Assembly: GCA_019694835.1 (NCBI GenBank)
Contig: JAIBBE010000022.1
Location: 62,001 to 126,000 of the forward strand
Direction of reading: 5' to 3'
DNA length: 64,000 nt
Source of the DNA: Fimbriimonadaceae bacterium
GTDB taxonomy: Bacteria > Armatimonadota > Fimbriimonadia > Fimbriimonadales > Fimbriimonadaceae
Shown: positions 42,571-51,542 of the stretch, one piece after another
How the letters are laid out: each line of letters begins with the position of its first letter
Position numbering within the stretch: the stretch's first letter is position 1
Program-made: the position numbers and the translations under genes
Notes under the pieces: generated by a model
Seen by the model: only the letters and a program-made list of their open reading frames with translations
Database searches by the model: none
Told to the model about the DNA's origin: nothing

Positions 42571-45519
42571 ATGCCGCGCTGCGCTGTCGAGCTTTTTGGA
42601 GGCCCAGTGTTTCGTTGCGGCACGCTCGCTGTTTCCAAGTTCGAAACCCGAAAGACGGCGCTGCTCCTTGGCGTCCTGGCCGTTGAGCCAGGCAAGACAT
42701 GGAATCGAAACGCGGTCTGCGAAATCCTTTGGCCTTACGAAGATTCGGAGATCGCACGCACCCGCCTCCGACAGGCCGTTGCCGCCCTTCGAAGAGCCCT
42801 CGGTGACGCGAACGACTTTCTCGAAGCGGATCGAGTGGACTTGCGCCTGAGTGCGGAAGTCGATTCGGACGTTTCGCAGTTCGAAAGGCTCTCCAAGCGG
42901 TCGCGTACGCTCTCCGACCCCTCCGAGAAGGCGGGGGTACTCGCCAAAGCGGCGGCGCTGATCCGTGAAAATTTTCTACCCGGATTTACCGAGGACTGGG
43001 CCGCATCTTTGCGCGATCATTACCGCGCTGCGCGCTTGGAGGCTATGGAAAACGCGGCATCGATCTTCGCTGAGCTTGGTCAACGCACCGAAGCCACTGA
43101 TGCCTTTGCCGCTGTACTTCGCTACGATCCGCTTCGCGAAGATGTGGCTCGCAGGCTCATGACGCAGTATTTCGAGGCAGGCTTGGCACCCAATGCCCTT
43201 CGGGTCTTCCGTGAACTCAGTGCAGCCCTGCAAAACCAGATTGGGTTCGATCCATCTCAGGAGACGGTCGATTTGGCAGAGTCGATCCGGCGTGCCGCTC
43301 CGCGACCGACTTCGTCCCTGGCCGACGACTTGACGTCCGGGCTTTCCGAGTCGAAGCACACTTTTCCGTCGCTCTGCGAACCTGACACACCCTTGTTTGG
43401 ACGAGGGGCCGAGCTCGCAGAGGCGCTCCAGGCCCTGGTTGAGGAGGGGGCGCGCTTGCTGACCATCACTGGGATTGGCGGCATCGGAAAGACCAGGCTT
43501 TCGCAGGCTCTCGCCCAAGCAATCGTCGGCATCGATGATCGACCCGTCTGGATCGTTGGTCTCGAGAACTTCCAGGAAGGTGGGGAAGTGGCGGCAGCCA
43601 TTTTGGAGGGTTCTGGCTTCAAACGCATCGGTGCCGAGGAGGCGCTGGATCAACTGTGCGACCGCCTCAAAGCAGTTCGGGGCGTTCTCATCTTAGACAA
43701 TTTCGAACAGATTGTCGACGCCGGGGCGGGCGTCATTGCAGAGGTCCTCAAGAAGTGCCCGCACCTACAATTCGTTGTCACGTCACGGGTGCTGCTTTGT
43801 CTGGCCGCTGAGCGGGAACTGCCGCTTAGGCCACTTCCATTGCCCGAAGGAGTGTCGCCCGAAGATTGTCCCAGCGTCCAACTGTTCCTGGAACGTAGTC
43901 GAGCCGCGCGCCCCGGCTTTGCCTATTCGGCGGCCGTTTCCCAACTCGTGGAGCGTCTCGAAGGCATCCCGCTCGCACTAACGCTGGCTGCTGCTCGCGC
44001 TCCGGTGCTGACGGCTGATCAGATGTTGGATCAAATTGACCGGCGATTCGAGTTTCTGGCCGCTCAACGCCGGGATCTACCCGCCCGCCACCGCACCATG
44101 GCAGCCGCCATCGACTGGAGCATTCAGAGCCTCTCGGAACAACTCCGGCTCTTCTTTTCGCGCCTGTCCGTATTTCGCGGGGGCTTTACGCTTGATGCAG
44201 CTGTCGAGGTTGCACGTATTGAGGGTCTCGATGCCATCGATGGCCTGCAGCAGCTCCGAGAACGCTCCTTGATCTTGGCCACCGAGGACGACCTCGGGCT
44301 CCGATTCCGGATGCTCGAAACCATCCGTGAATACGGTGCAGGCCTGCAGGACGAGGCTGAGGCTTACTCAAACCGCTTGCGACATGCAGAGTTCTTCGCC
44401 GGATTTGCTGCGCGGGCTGACGAAGGAGTCCGTGGCCCTGAACAGGGCGTTTGGCTGAGAAGGATGGACCTGGAGCGTCCCAATGCCCTGGCCGCGCTCG
44501 ACTGGGCGAGCGAGAACCAGCCCGAGGTCGCTGCCCGAATCTTGGCTGGCTTCTGGATGTTCTGGCATATCCGCGGCCTTTATCACGAGGGCCGCGACCG
44601 GGGTCAGAGGGCGATCAGGGCCTATCGACCCGACCCGCCCACCGCGATCTATGCCCGCGCGCTGAACGGTCTGGGGGTGATGTACGACCGCTGTTGCGAC
44701 TTCGAACTGGGACGAGAGACGCTCCTGCAAAGCGTTGCGGTCTCCAAGGCAGTGGGCGACCCAGACCTTCTCGCCAACTCCCTGAATAACCTCGGCAATC
44801 TGGAATTCGCCTGTGGACTTTACGACGAGGCTCGAGAGCATCAGGATCAGGCTCTTCAAATCAACCGAGAGCGTGGGTATGTTCGCGGGGAAGCCATGAT
44901 CGCCGCGAATCTCGGCAATATTGCCTGCGCCATGATGGACTTTGGAGCAGCCGAGCAATACCTTCTCAGCGCGCTGGCGGTCAATCAGGAGACGGGTAAC
45001 CATCACTGGCAGGCGAACAACCTGACCTCACTTGGCATCGTGGCGATCCAACGTGGGGACTTTGTTGAAGCTGCCGAGAGGCTGTCCGACAGCCTCGACC
45101 TCAAGCGACAGGTTGGGCATCCGATGGGCATTGCCCTCACCTTGAATTACATTGCCCAGCTTGAATTGAGGCGCGGACGCATCGGTGAGGCGAGTGTCGC
45201 CCTGGCGGAATCCTTGGAGATTCTCATGTCCCAGGAGTCTCCCACGCTTGTTGCCGGAGGGCTTCAGGTGGCCAGTCGAGTCGCCGCCGCGCTGGGTCTG
45301 ATCCAAGATGCGGCGGTCCTGCTTGGATCCAGCGAGAGCATCCGGGAGCAGTTCTCGATTCCGATCCACTTGTTCGAGCAGGCTGAGAACAGTGCGCGCC
45401 GCGAAGAATTGGAGACGGCCCTGGGCCGCGAACGCTTTGGCGAGGCCTTGGCCCGTGGAGCCCGACTCTCCTCGGCCAAGGCCCTTCAGCTTGCTTTACG
45501 CGTGACCGAAGAAGCCTAG
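42571..45519 (+). CDS. SARP-type (AfsR-like) transcriptional regulator with NB-ARC and TPR domains
   Basis: 982 residues from ATG 42571. The N-terminus (residues 1-95) is an OmpR-like winged helix of SARP type (AVCEILWPYEDSEIARTRLR, ALRRALGDANDFLE), followed by a bacterial transcriptional activation domain (residues 100-245). Residues about 280-600 are an NB-ARC ATPase with Walker A GIGGIGKTR near residue 308 and ILILDNFEQI as Walker B. Residues about 680-950 are TPR repeats (NALNGLGVMYDR, NSLNNLGNLEFACG). It probably senses a ligand through the ATPase/TPR part and activates transcription. A palindromic repeat abuts its stop. Confidence 0.88.
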   Translation: MPRCAVELFGGPVFRCGTLAVSKFETRKTALLLGVLAVEPGKTWNRNAVCEILWPYEDSEIARTRLRQAVAALRRALGDANDFLEADRVDLRLSAEVDSDVSQFERLSKRSRTLSDPSEKAGVLAKAAALIRENFLPGFTEDWAASLRDHYRAARLEAMENAASIFAELGQRTEATDAFAAVLRYDPLREDVARRLMTQYFEAGLAPNALRVFRELSAALQNQIGFDPSQETVDLAESIRRAAPRPTSSLADDLTSGLSESKHTFPSLCEPDTPLFGRGAELAEALQALVEEGARLLTITGIGGIGKTRLSQALAQAIVGIDDRPVWIVGLENFQEGGEVAAAILEGSGFKRIGAEEALDQLCDRLKAVRGVLILDNFEQIVDAGAGVIAEVLKKCPHLQFVVTSRVLLCLAAERELPLRPLPLPEGVSPEDCPSVQLFLERSRAARPGFAYSAAVSQLVERLEGIPLALTLAAARAPVLTADQMLDQIDRRFEFLAAQRRDLPARHRTMAAAIDWSIQSLSEQLRLFFSRLSVFRGGFTLDAAVEVARIEGLDAIDGLQQLRERSLILATEDDLGLRFRMLETIREYGAGLQDEAEAYSNRLRHAEFFAGFAARADEGVRGPEQGVWLRRMDLERPNALAALDWASENQPEVAARILAGFWMFWHIRGLYHEGRDRGQRAIRAYRPDPPTAIYARALNGLGVMYDRCCDFELGRETLLQSVAVSKAVGDPDLLANSLNNLGNLEFACGLYDEAREHQDQALQINRERGYVRGEAMIAANLGNIACAMMDFGAAEQYLLSALAVNQETGNHHWQANNLTSLGIVAIQRGDFVEAAERLSDSLDLKRQVGHPMGIALTLNYIAQLELRRGRIGEASVALAESLEILMSQESPTLVAGGLQVASRVAAALGLIQDAAVLLGSSESIREQFSIPIHLFEQAENSARREELETALGRERFGEALARGARLSSAKALQLALRVTEEA

Positions 45520-45606
45520 CTCCGGTTGGCATGGGACGACATTCTCCGCAGAACGTCCGTCGCCACCCGATAAGTCCCGTGCGAACGCCCTATTGGGGTT
45601 CGCTTA
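45517..45606. repeat. Third copy of the palindromic repeat, between convergent stops
   Basis: It starts at the TAG of the SARP gene and ends at the TAA of the minus-strand TPR gene. It shares TTGGCATGGGACGAC, GTCCGTCGCCACCC and AGTCCCGTGCGAACGCC with the copies at 37822 and 37910, with several substitutions. Confidence 0.88.
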
Positions 45607-47058
45607 GCCTGCAGCCTTCATGCGCGCCAGGTTCTTCTTGGCGTCTTCGTTCTTGGGATCAATGGCGAGGGCTTGCTCCAGTACCTTGATTGCGTCTGCG
45701 CGTCGGTTGAGCTTCTCCAGGGTGACAGCAAGGTTCACGTAGGCAGGGATGTAGTCCTTCTTCGCCTTCATCGCCTGGCGGAACAGGGCGTCGGCCTCAG
45801 CGAGTTTCGCCTCGTCGAGATTGATCAGACCCATTCCATTCAGGGCTCGAGCGTTGTTCTTGTCCTGGAGGAGGATCTGCGAGTAGTGATACTTCGCCCC
45901 TTCCTTGTCCCCGAGTTTCCAGAGTGCGGCGGCGAGATCGAGGCGCACATCGATGCGGCTCGGCTCAGCCTTGATCACTTCTTTCCAGATCTCAGTGGCT
46001 CGGGTGAGCTTGCCCGCCATCGCGAGGGAGGAGGCGAGGTTCAGCTTGGCGGTTCCGCTGCTCGGATTGAGGCCGGCGAGTTTGTCGAACATATCGGCCG
46101 CCTCGTCGAACTTCCGCTTCTTAAAGAGCATAAGGCCCAGGTTGTTGAGGGTGTCGAGTTCGTTCGGGTCAAGCTGCAAGGCATTTCGATACGCGACTTC
46201 GGCCCCGTCGCTGTCCCCCGACTGAGCCCGCAGGACCCCAAGGTTGAACCAATAGGTTGGGTTCGCGCCGAGGTCCGTTTGGAGTCCCTCCATCAGTTTC
46301 AGCGCTTCGGCCCTACGTCCGAGACGTCCGTACACTTCGGCGAGGGCGAGAATGACTTGGCCGTCCTTGGTATCGCCGGCCGCGCGCTCTAGGTACGGGA
46401 GCGCCTTCTCGTCTTGCCGCAGTCGAAGGTACGCAAATCCGGCGTTGCGGGCAAAGATGCGGTTGTCGGGACGAAGTGTGGCGGCCTTCATGTAAGCCGC
46501 CGCTGCCAATTCGGTCTGCTTCTGCCCTTCGTAAGCGGCCCCGAGGTTGTTTTGTACGAAGGCGTCGTCGGGTTTCAGCGCCGCCGCCTTCTTGTAGGCC
46601 TCGATCGCCTTGGGGAAGTCAGGCTTGGCCAGAAGGATGTTGCCGATGTTGTACCAGGGCTCGAACATCTTGGGGCTGAGTTCGGCGACTTTTTGATACA
46701 TCGCAAGCGCCTTGTCGGGTTGCTCCGTGGCGACGTAAGCATTCCCGAGGTTATTGAGGACTTCCAGGTCCTTGGGGCGAAGTTCCGCCGCCTTTTCGAG
46801 AACGGGAACCGCCTTGGCGGGGAGTTCCTTGCGGAGATACAAGAATCCGAGCCACGCAAGGACGTCCGGGTTATCGGGCACTTTGGCTTGAAGCGCCTCG
46901 AAGGCCGAAATCGCCTCGTCGAGTTTGCCTGCGCGGTAGGTACTGACGGCGGTTACGATGGCCTGTTTGGTCGCATTATCGGTGGCTGGTTGACTCCACC
47001 CAGCCGGAGCGATCAGCATCACGGCAACCGCCATCGCCAACAAATTCGTCCATCTCAT
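45604..47058 (-). CDS. Exported tetratricopeptide repeat protein
   Basis: 484 residues from ATG 47058; a signal peptide begins there (NLLAMAVAVMLIAPAGWSQ). The remainder is almost wholly TPR: more than ten 34-residue units such as NPDVLAWLGFLYLRKELPAKAVPVL and LDTLNNLGLMLFKKRKFDEAADMF. Tandem TPR repeats outside the cytoplasm usually act as scaffolds for protein complexes. No enzyme domain is found. The 100 bases upstream separate it from the headless regulator gene on the same strand. Confidence 0.88.
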   Translation of the reverse strand: MRWTNLLAMAVAVMLIAPAGWSQPATDNATKQAIVTAVSTYRAGKLDEAISAFEALQAKVPDNPDVLAWLGFLYLRKELPAKAVPVLEKAAELRPKDLEVLNNLGNAYVATEQPDKALAMYQKVAELSPKMFEPWYNIGNILLAKPDFPKAIEAYKKAAALKPDDAFVQNNLGAAYEGQKQTELAAAAYMKAATLRPDNRIFARNAGFAYLRLRQDEKALPYLERAAGDTKDGQVILALAEVYGRLGRRAEALKLMEGLQTDLGANPTYWFNLGVLRAQSGDSDGAEVAYRNALQLDPNELDTLNNLGLMLFKKRKFDEAADMFDKLAGLNPSSGTAKLNLASSLAMAGKLTRATEIWKEVIKAEPSRIDVRLDLAAALWKLGDKEGAKYHYSQILLQDKNNARALNGMGLINLDEAKLAEADALFRQAMKAKKDYIPAYVNLAVTLEKLNRRADAIKVLEQALAIDPKNEDAKKNLARMKAAG

Positions 47059-47158
47059 AGTCGGTTGATTACTCCTCATGCTATTGTAGATCGTCCCCGA
47101 ACCCGGCCTTTGCCTCGTTTTCCACCGGTTAGACTCCTCGCGGGTTCTTCCCGGGACT

Positions 47159-48487
47159 TTAGTCGTCACGCCGATGAGCCCCGGCTGGGCAAGCTGCGAG
47201 CAATTCGGCGGGCGAAAAACCAGCGCCCCGCGCATGCAGGTCGCGAAACTCCACTTCGCCCAATGAAGCCACCGCCTTTGCCGTCATCTTTTCGTAGTCG
47301 GTGATTTGAGCTGGTGTGAGCGACATATCCAAGTCCTCGCGAAGCGCGTCGAAGCCACCGAGGAGCAACGCTACCTCGCGATAGCGGCCATCGAATGCCA
47401 TCAAATCCGCCCACGCTTGCAGAGCGAGAGCGACCGAGAGCCTTTCGGCCATCTCGAGTCGCATCCTCGTTGACCGTTTCAGGGGTTCCAGGGCTCGGCC
47501 ACGATCTCCGGTGCTGAGCCAAGCGCTCCCGATTGCCGCCAACGTCCAAGCCGCCATGCGCTCATTACCCACGTCTTCAAAGCCCCTCAAGGCTTCCTCG
47601 AAAAACTCGATCGCGGTCGGTTGATCGCCATGGTCGGCGTGGAGGAGGCCGAGGTTGTAGAGGGTGAGCGCCTCGCCTTCGTAATCCTCGACCCGATGGA
47701 ATACGCTCCGGCACTCCTCGTACGCGCTTCTTGCCGCGTCGTCGTTGCCGGTGTACCGTTCGAGGTTGCCCAGGTTGAGCAGCATCGTCGCGTAGGCATA
47801 GCTCGGCCCATTGGCCCGGATGAGTTCGATGGCTTCGGCGTAGTGTCCTCGGGCTTTGTCGAACTCGCCGACGTTGGTCGCCAGCATTCCCATGTTGTTG
47901 AGAGTCCGGGCCACGGGATCGGGATCTCCGAGGCCTCGTCGAAGGTCCAATGCTCGTTCAAGGAATGTGGCCGCGTCGGCGTTATCCCCTCGGTAGGTGG
48001 CCAGCACTCCGGCTGCGCTGCTGACGGCGGCGAGAAGTCTGGGATCGCCGTCATCTCCCTCGGCGCATCGCCGAAGGTAGCTCAATCCTTCACCGCCTAG
48101 GCCGCGGCGCGACCAGTATTTCCACGTAGACACGGCCAGTTCTCGCGCGGTCGCGAGACTCTCTGGGCTTGGGCTGCTGGGGTCCAGCATCGCGTCAAGA
48201 GCCGCGCGCAGGTTATCCAGTTCGCGATCAACCAACCCCATCCAGGCGGCTTGGTCGGGCCCGCTTAGCCCCTCATCCGCGCCCTCCAAAACATCGCGCA
48301 GAAATGTAGCGTGTCGGAGAGAAAGTTCGGCGCTAAGGGGGTCCTCGCGCAGTCGTTCGCGCCCGTACTGGCGGACCGTTTGGAGCATCCCGTAGCGGCC
48401 ATTTTCGAACGTGACCAGGGACTTCTCCACCAAGGAGCCGAGGAGATCGAGGATGTCTGCTCGGTCAAGTCCGCTTGCGCCCGTCAC
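47159..48487 (-). CDS. Headless NB-ARC-type regulator: winged-helix and TPR half only
   Basis: 442 residues from GTG 48487. It begins ADILDLLGSLVEKSLVTFENG, GMLQTVRQYGRERL, the segment that in the two other large regulators of this window follows the NB-ARC ATPase, and goes on with TPR repeats (ATMLLNLGNLERYTG, TLYNLGLLHADHGD) and a C-terminus similar to theirs. The ATPase and the SARP or cyclase head are absent. An in-frame stop lies 2 codons upstream of the GTG, and the degenerate phosphoesterase ends there. The gene is therefore probably a deletion remnant expressed by coupling to its neighbour. It may still be a stable TPR protein. Confidence 0.75.
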   Translation of the reverse strand: MTGASGLDRADILDLLGSLVEKSLVTFENGRYGMLQTVRQYGRERLREDPLSAELSLRHATFLRDVLEGADEGLSGPDQAAWMGLVDRELDNLRAALDAMLDPSSPSPESLATARELAVSTWKYWSRRGLGGEGLSYLRRCAEGDDGDPRLLAAVSSAAGVLATYRGDNADAATFLERALDLRRGLGDPDPVARTLNNMGMLATNVGEFDKARGHYAEAIELIRANGPSYAYATMLLNLGNLERYTGNDDAARSAYEECRSVFHRVEDYEGEALTLYNLGLLHADHGDQPTAIEFFEEALRGFEDVGNERMAAWTLAAIGSAWLSTGDRGRALEPLKRSTRMRLEMAERLSVALALQAWADLMAFDGRYREVALLLGGFDALREDLDMSLTPAQITDYEKMTAKAVASLGEVEFRDLHARGAGFSPAELLAACPAGAHRRDD

Positions 48488-48490
48488 CGC

Positions 48491-48958
48491 TTAACTATGG
48501 CTCAAATCGGCCGGATCGATGATCTCGCCTTCGAATGCTGGGGGCATTTCGGTGCCGTCGTTACCCACCAGCCACGGCAGCCACAGCCGCGCGCCTTCGA
48601 TAGCGAAAACTCCGCCGGGCAGGCCGCCGACGATCACCTGCGCGCCATCCGAAGCATCGGGTTTCAAAGCGAAGCGAATGTCGCCAATCTGGGCCGACGC
48701 CAGCCCGCCATCGCCGACGCGGAGGGTTTGTGGGTGGTCGGTGAACTCGAAGTCGCCTTCGATCAGGAGCAGGAGGGTCTCCGGTGCGAAACGGCCAATC
48801 AGCTCGGCAAGGCGCTCGCGTACCAGTTCGCGATCCCATTCGGCGAACAAGCTGGTCTCGCCTCGCACGGCCGCGACGAGGAGGGACGAGTCAGGAAAAT
48901 AGGCTGCGCGCGCCGGGTCGAGCACGAGGGAATGGCCGTTGAGTTCGAAGCGACGCAC
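48491..48958 (-). CDS. Degenerate PdeM-like metallophosphoesterase
   Basis: 155 residues from ATG 48958. The start (RRFELNGHSLVLDPARAAYF) and the end (RLWLPWLVGNDGTEMPPAF) resemble ligase-associated phosphoesterase PdeM. In that family the metal motif is LxVADxHxGK and the next is GDxxH; here they read LLVAAVRGET and LLIEGDFEF, so the metal-binding Asp and His are lost. The product is probably a non-catalytic protein. It is followed, after its stop, by the headless regulator, and the tRNA-Glu gene is divergent 65 bases upstream. Family assignment is by overall pattern only. Confidence 0.6.
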   Translation of the reverse strand: MRRFELNGHSLVLDPARAAYFPDSSLLVAAVRGETSLFAEWDRELVRERLAELIGRFAPETLLLLIEGDFEFTDHPQTLRVGDGGLASAQIGDIRFALKPDASDGAQVIVGGLPGGVFAIEGARLWLPWLVGNDGTEMPPAFEGEIIDPADLSHS

Positions 48959-49023
48959 GGCGCATTATGGCCCGCCCGGTCCTTGCGCGGCGGGCTCGGT
49001 TCGGGTATAAATGGTCCTCGCGT

Positions 49024-49100
49024 GCTCCCGTCGTCTAGCGGTTTAGGACATCGCCCTCTCACGGCGAAGATCGCGGGTTCGAATCCCGTCGGGAGTACCA
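49024..49100 (+). tRNA. tRNA-Glu (anticodon CUC)
   Basis: Acceptor GCTCCCG (49024) pairs with CGGGAGT before A and an encoded CCA (49098-49100). The anticodon stem is TCGCC/GGCGA with loop CTCTCAC, anticodon CTC. The T arm is GCGGG-TTCGAAT-CCCGT. All arms fold, with one G-T at the first pair. Confidence 0.95.
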
Positions 49101-49163
49101 GTCATTCAAGTTCGAAAGTCCTGAATCTGGCATCTTTGTTGAGGTGCCCGGTAAACTCCAGGT

Positions 49164-49454
49164 GTGGATAGCCGAATGCAGCGTACTCCCGAGGCAGAAG
49201 CCGAGTTCCTGCTGCTACGGGAGCGAGTGCGCCAGTGGAAGGCTGGCATGGATGAACTCAATCGGCTCGAATTTGAGGTTGCGCGCAGTCGAACGCCTGC
49301 AGAGCGCTTCCGAAACCACCAGGCCTTTCTAGAAGGCGACGCGCAGTTGGGGCTGTCACGTGCCAAGCCCGACGACTACGTTCACCGAACGCCTTATCAC
49401 GAAATCCAGGAGCGATGGCTTGCCCGACACCCCCAACGTCTCCTCGGCCACTGA
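49164..49454 (+). CDS. Small hypothetical protein upstream of nucleotidyltransferase
   Basis: 96 residues from GTG 49164 (ATG 49176 possible). Charged and helical (EAEAEFLLLRERVRQWKAGM, ERFRNHQAFLEG) without a recognised family. It overlaps the next gene by about 35 bases, so the two are probably translated together. Because the neighbour resembles AbiEii-type transferases, an antitoxin or partner role is a reasonable guess, but nothing in the sequence proves it. Confidence 0.6.
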   Translation: MDSRMQRTPEAEAEFLLLRERVRQWKAGMDELNRLEFEVARSRTPAERFRNHQAFLEGDAQLGLSRAKPDDYVHRTPYHEIQERWLARHPQRLLGH

Positions 49455-49983
49455 GCGACTCCTTTCTGCGCTGGCCGAAGGCGCATTCGAATACGCGCTT
49501 GTGGGAGGTTTGGCAGTCGTTCTGCATGGCTATGACCGGTACACGCGAGACGTTGATGCTCTCGTTTGGAATCTGGATGATCGCCTTGAAGAACTTGTCG
49601 GCTTACTTCGAGAACGCGGCTTTCGATTGGCTGATGCTGACCAACTGGCCACCGCGCGAGCTTCGAGAATCCTCCACCTGCTTGCGGACGACGATACTGC
49701 CGTCGACGTGTTTCTGGGATTCCTGCCCTTCGAGCAGGAAGCGATCAAGCGCGCCACCGCGATGACCCTGCGCGAGGGCGTGACGGGTCGGGTAATCACG
49801 CCTGAGGATCTGATCATCATGAAACTTATCGCGTCAAGGAGCCGAGATCTGTACGACGTTATAGCTCTTGTCGACCTATATCCGGATCTGGACAAGGATC
49901 GAATTCGAACCATCGTTCGTGACTACGCGGAGACTCTGGAGAGGCCCGACATCCTGAAGAACCTGGAGGAACGTATTGTTTAG
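49420..49983 (+). CDS. Nucleotidyltransferase-fold protein, AbiEii/DUF6036-like
   Basis: 187 residues from TTG 49420, supported by CAGGAGCGATGGC upstream; ATG 49415 is in a different frame. FEYALVGGLAVVLHGYDR, then TRDVDALVWN, match the GG-x(9)-G-x-x-R-x-T-x-D-x-D pattern of KNTase-fold transferases such as AbiEii-type toxins. DDTAVDVFLGFLPF gives the third acidic strand. PEDLIIMKLIASRSRDLYDVIALVD is the typical helical end. It may transfer a nucleotide to tRNA or protein; the small gene before it is a possible antitoxin. It sits next to the tRNA-Glu gene. Confidence 0.8.
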   Translation: MPDTPNVSSATERLLSALAEGAFEYALVGGLAVVLHGYDRYTRDVDALVWNLDDRLEELVGLLRERGFRLADADQLATARASRILHLLADDDTAVDVFLGFLPFEQEAIKRATAMTLREGVTGRVITPEDLIIMKLIASRSRDLYDVIALVDLYPDLDKDRIRTIVRDYAETLERPDILKNLEERIV

Positions 49984-50001
49984 GATAGGCAGCTATTGCA
50001 G

Positions 50002-50469
50002 ATGATCCTCATCCTTCTTTTGGCCCACGTATCTCTCATGCAGATTACGGCTTTTGAAGCCATGGCGCACCACAAGCCAATTGGCAGCTACTTAATTCGG
50101 GTCCACGGGCCATCCACAGTGGATGATACTGTCGGCGTGATCCGAGTCTATACCTTTCGCGCCGACTGGAACAAAACGGTTCGCTTGCTAAGATCAAAAT
50201 TGAAAGGGCAGGCCGGGCTTGATGAGTCCGAGGGCTTTAGCGGGATGCGCTATTTCTGGAATTCGACCGACCACTCGTTCAACTGGGATAGCGGCAAAGA
50301 TTTTCCCGGAATCGGACTGGTTCGTAATTTTCGCGCTAAGCCGCATCGAATCGAGCACCCATACGCCCCCCGTCTTATGGCCGAAGAGCGAAAGGGTGGA
50401 TTTCGGTCTATACGTTCGACGGGACATTCGTTGATCGCAGGTGAAGGTGCTCGGCCACCGCACCGCTGA
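50002..50469 (+). CDS. Small exported hypothetical protein with frameshifted C-terminus
   Basis: 155 residues as the open frame stands, from ATG 50002, with a hydrophobic start (MILILLLAHVSLMQ). The body (TVGVIRVYTFRADWNKTVRLL, FSGMRYFWNSTDHSFNWD) looks real. After the C run at about 50366-50371 the frame gives an Arg-rich, non-globular end (GGFRSIRSTGHS). One more C there would produce GWISVYTFDGTFVDRR ending at 50444, which looks like a natural end. So either one base is missing or this is a recent mutation. No known family. Confidence 0.6.
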   Translation: MILILLLAHVSLMQITAFEAMAHHKPIGSYLIRVHGPSTVDDTVGVIRVYTFRADWNKTVRLLRSKLKGQAGLDESEGFSGMRYFWNSTDHSFNWDSGKDFPGIGLVRNFRAKPHRIEHPYAPRLMAEERKGGFRSIRSTGHSLIAGEGARPPHR

Positions 50470-50555
50470 CCGTTTCTGCTTTTTTGCATGGGTATGCACT
50501 CAATCCGAGTCCAAGATGCGCCGTTGCCGCTGCACCGGGGTAACGTTCACCTACT

Positions 50556-51470
50556 ATGAAGCTCCTCACGGTCTTCTTCGCAGTTATTGCCACCATTTCA
50601 ACCATCCGTGCAGCCCAAGACCCCCCTAAGACCGACGACCTGAGCGCGTTCGATGGCGACTGGATCTTCGTCGAGGACCGCACCGAGGGGCGAGCGCTCG
50701 AGCAAATGAATCCGCCCATGAGCTCGAAATTCTCGATGCGCACGCAGGATGGCGCGCTCATCTTGGTGAGTGGCCATGGCTCAGGGCATCGGGATGTGCG
50801 CATTTTGCTGGACGGCTCTCCGACGGATGTGCCGGGTGCCACGGCCGGAGCTTTTGCACGCTACCGCAGCGCTTGGAAGGACGGCAAGTTGTCGTATGAG
50901 GTTGAGTTCGTGCGCGCAGCCGGTGGGTTGCCCGAGGGGCAGATCAAGCGAGAATTCAGCATGACGAAGGACGGATTGATCGTGCGCTCTAATCTTGAGT
51001 TGACGCCGGGCGTTTGGTCCGTTGGCCTTTACCGCCACCCCCAGGACATCGCGATGCCCACGCCGGCCAAGGCCACGATTGGGGACCTGGCGTGGCTTTC
51101 CGGCGACTGGGTCGGAAAGAGAAGCACGGGGTCGTCGATTGAGGAGCGCTGGAGCCCACCGAAGGGCGGTGCGATGCTCGCAACGTCGCGCTCCGTCAAC
51201 ACAAGCGGCAAGATGTTCGCCTTTGAATTCCTGCGGATCGTCGAGCGCGATGGCGGGCTGGTTTACATCGCCCAGCCCGGCGGCGCGGCTCCGACCGAAT
51301 TCGTGCTCAGCGAGCTGACGGGGAAGCGCGCCGTTTTTGAGAACCCTCGCCACGACTACCCGAAGCGTATCGTATACGAACTATCGGCCGAGGGCGCTTT
51401 GACTGCTACAATCGGCTACACCAAGGGGGGAACTCCTGGTCGCTACGAATTCAGGCGCGAGGGCGGTTAG
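50556..51470 (+). CDS. Exported protein with DUF6265 domain
   Basis: 304 residues from ATG 50556 with a signal peptide (residues 1-19, ending TIRAAQ). Residues about 25-165 are a lipocalin/calycin-like part (FDGDWIFVEDRTEG). Residues about 178-300 match DUF6265: IGDLAWLSGDWVGKRST, EERWSPPKGGAMLATSR, FAFEFLRIVERDGGLVYIAQ, VFENPRHDYPKRIVY. Such proteins are thought to be beta-barrel ligand binders; function unknown. The nearest genes are on different strands or far, so it is a single-gene unit. Confidence 0.85.
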   Translation: MKLLTVFFAVIATISTIRAAQDPPKTDDLSAFDGDWIFVEDRTEGRALEQMNPPMSSKFSMRTQDGALILVSGHGSGHRDVRILLDGSPTDVPGATAGAFARYRSAWKDGKLSYEVEFVRAAGGLPEGQIKREFSMTKDGLIVRSNLELTPGVWSVGLYRHPQDIAMPTPAKATIGDLAWLSGDWVGKRSTGSSIEERWSPPKGGAMLATSRSVNTSGKMFAFEFLRIVERDGGLVYIAQPGGAAPTEFVLSELTGKRAVFENPRHDYPKRIVYELSAEGALTATIGYTKGGTPGRYEFRREGG

Positions 51471-51542
51471 CGGTGGCTAGGTTCTACGTGGGGTCACAAC
51501 TCTAGTCTTTTCTATTCGATTGCGAACCAATCTCTGCAAGAC

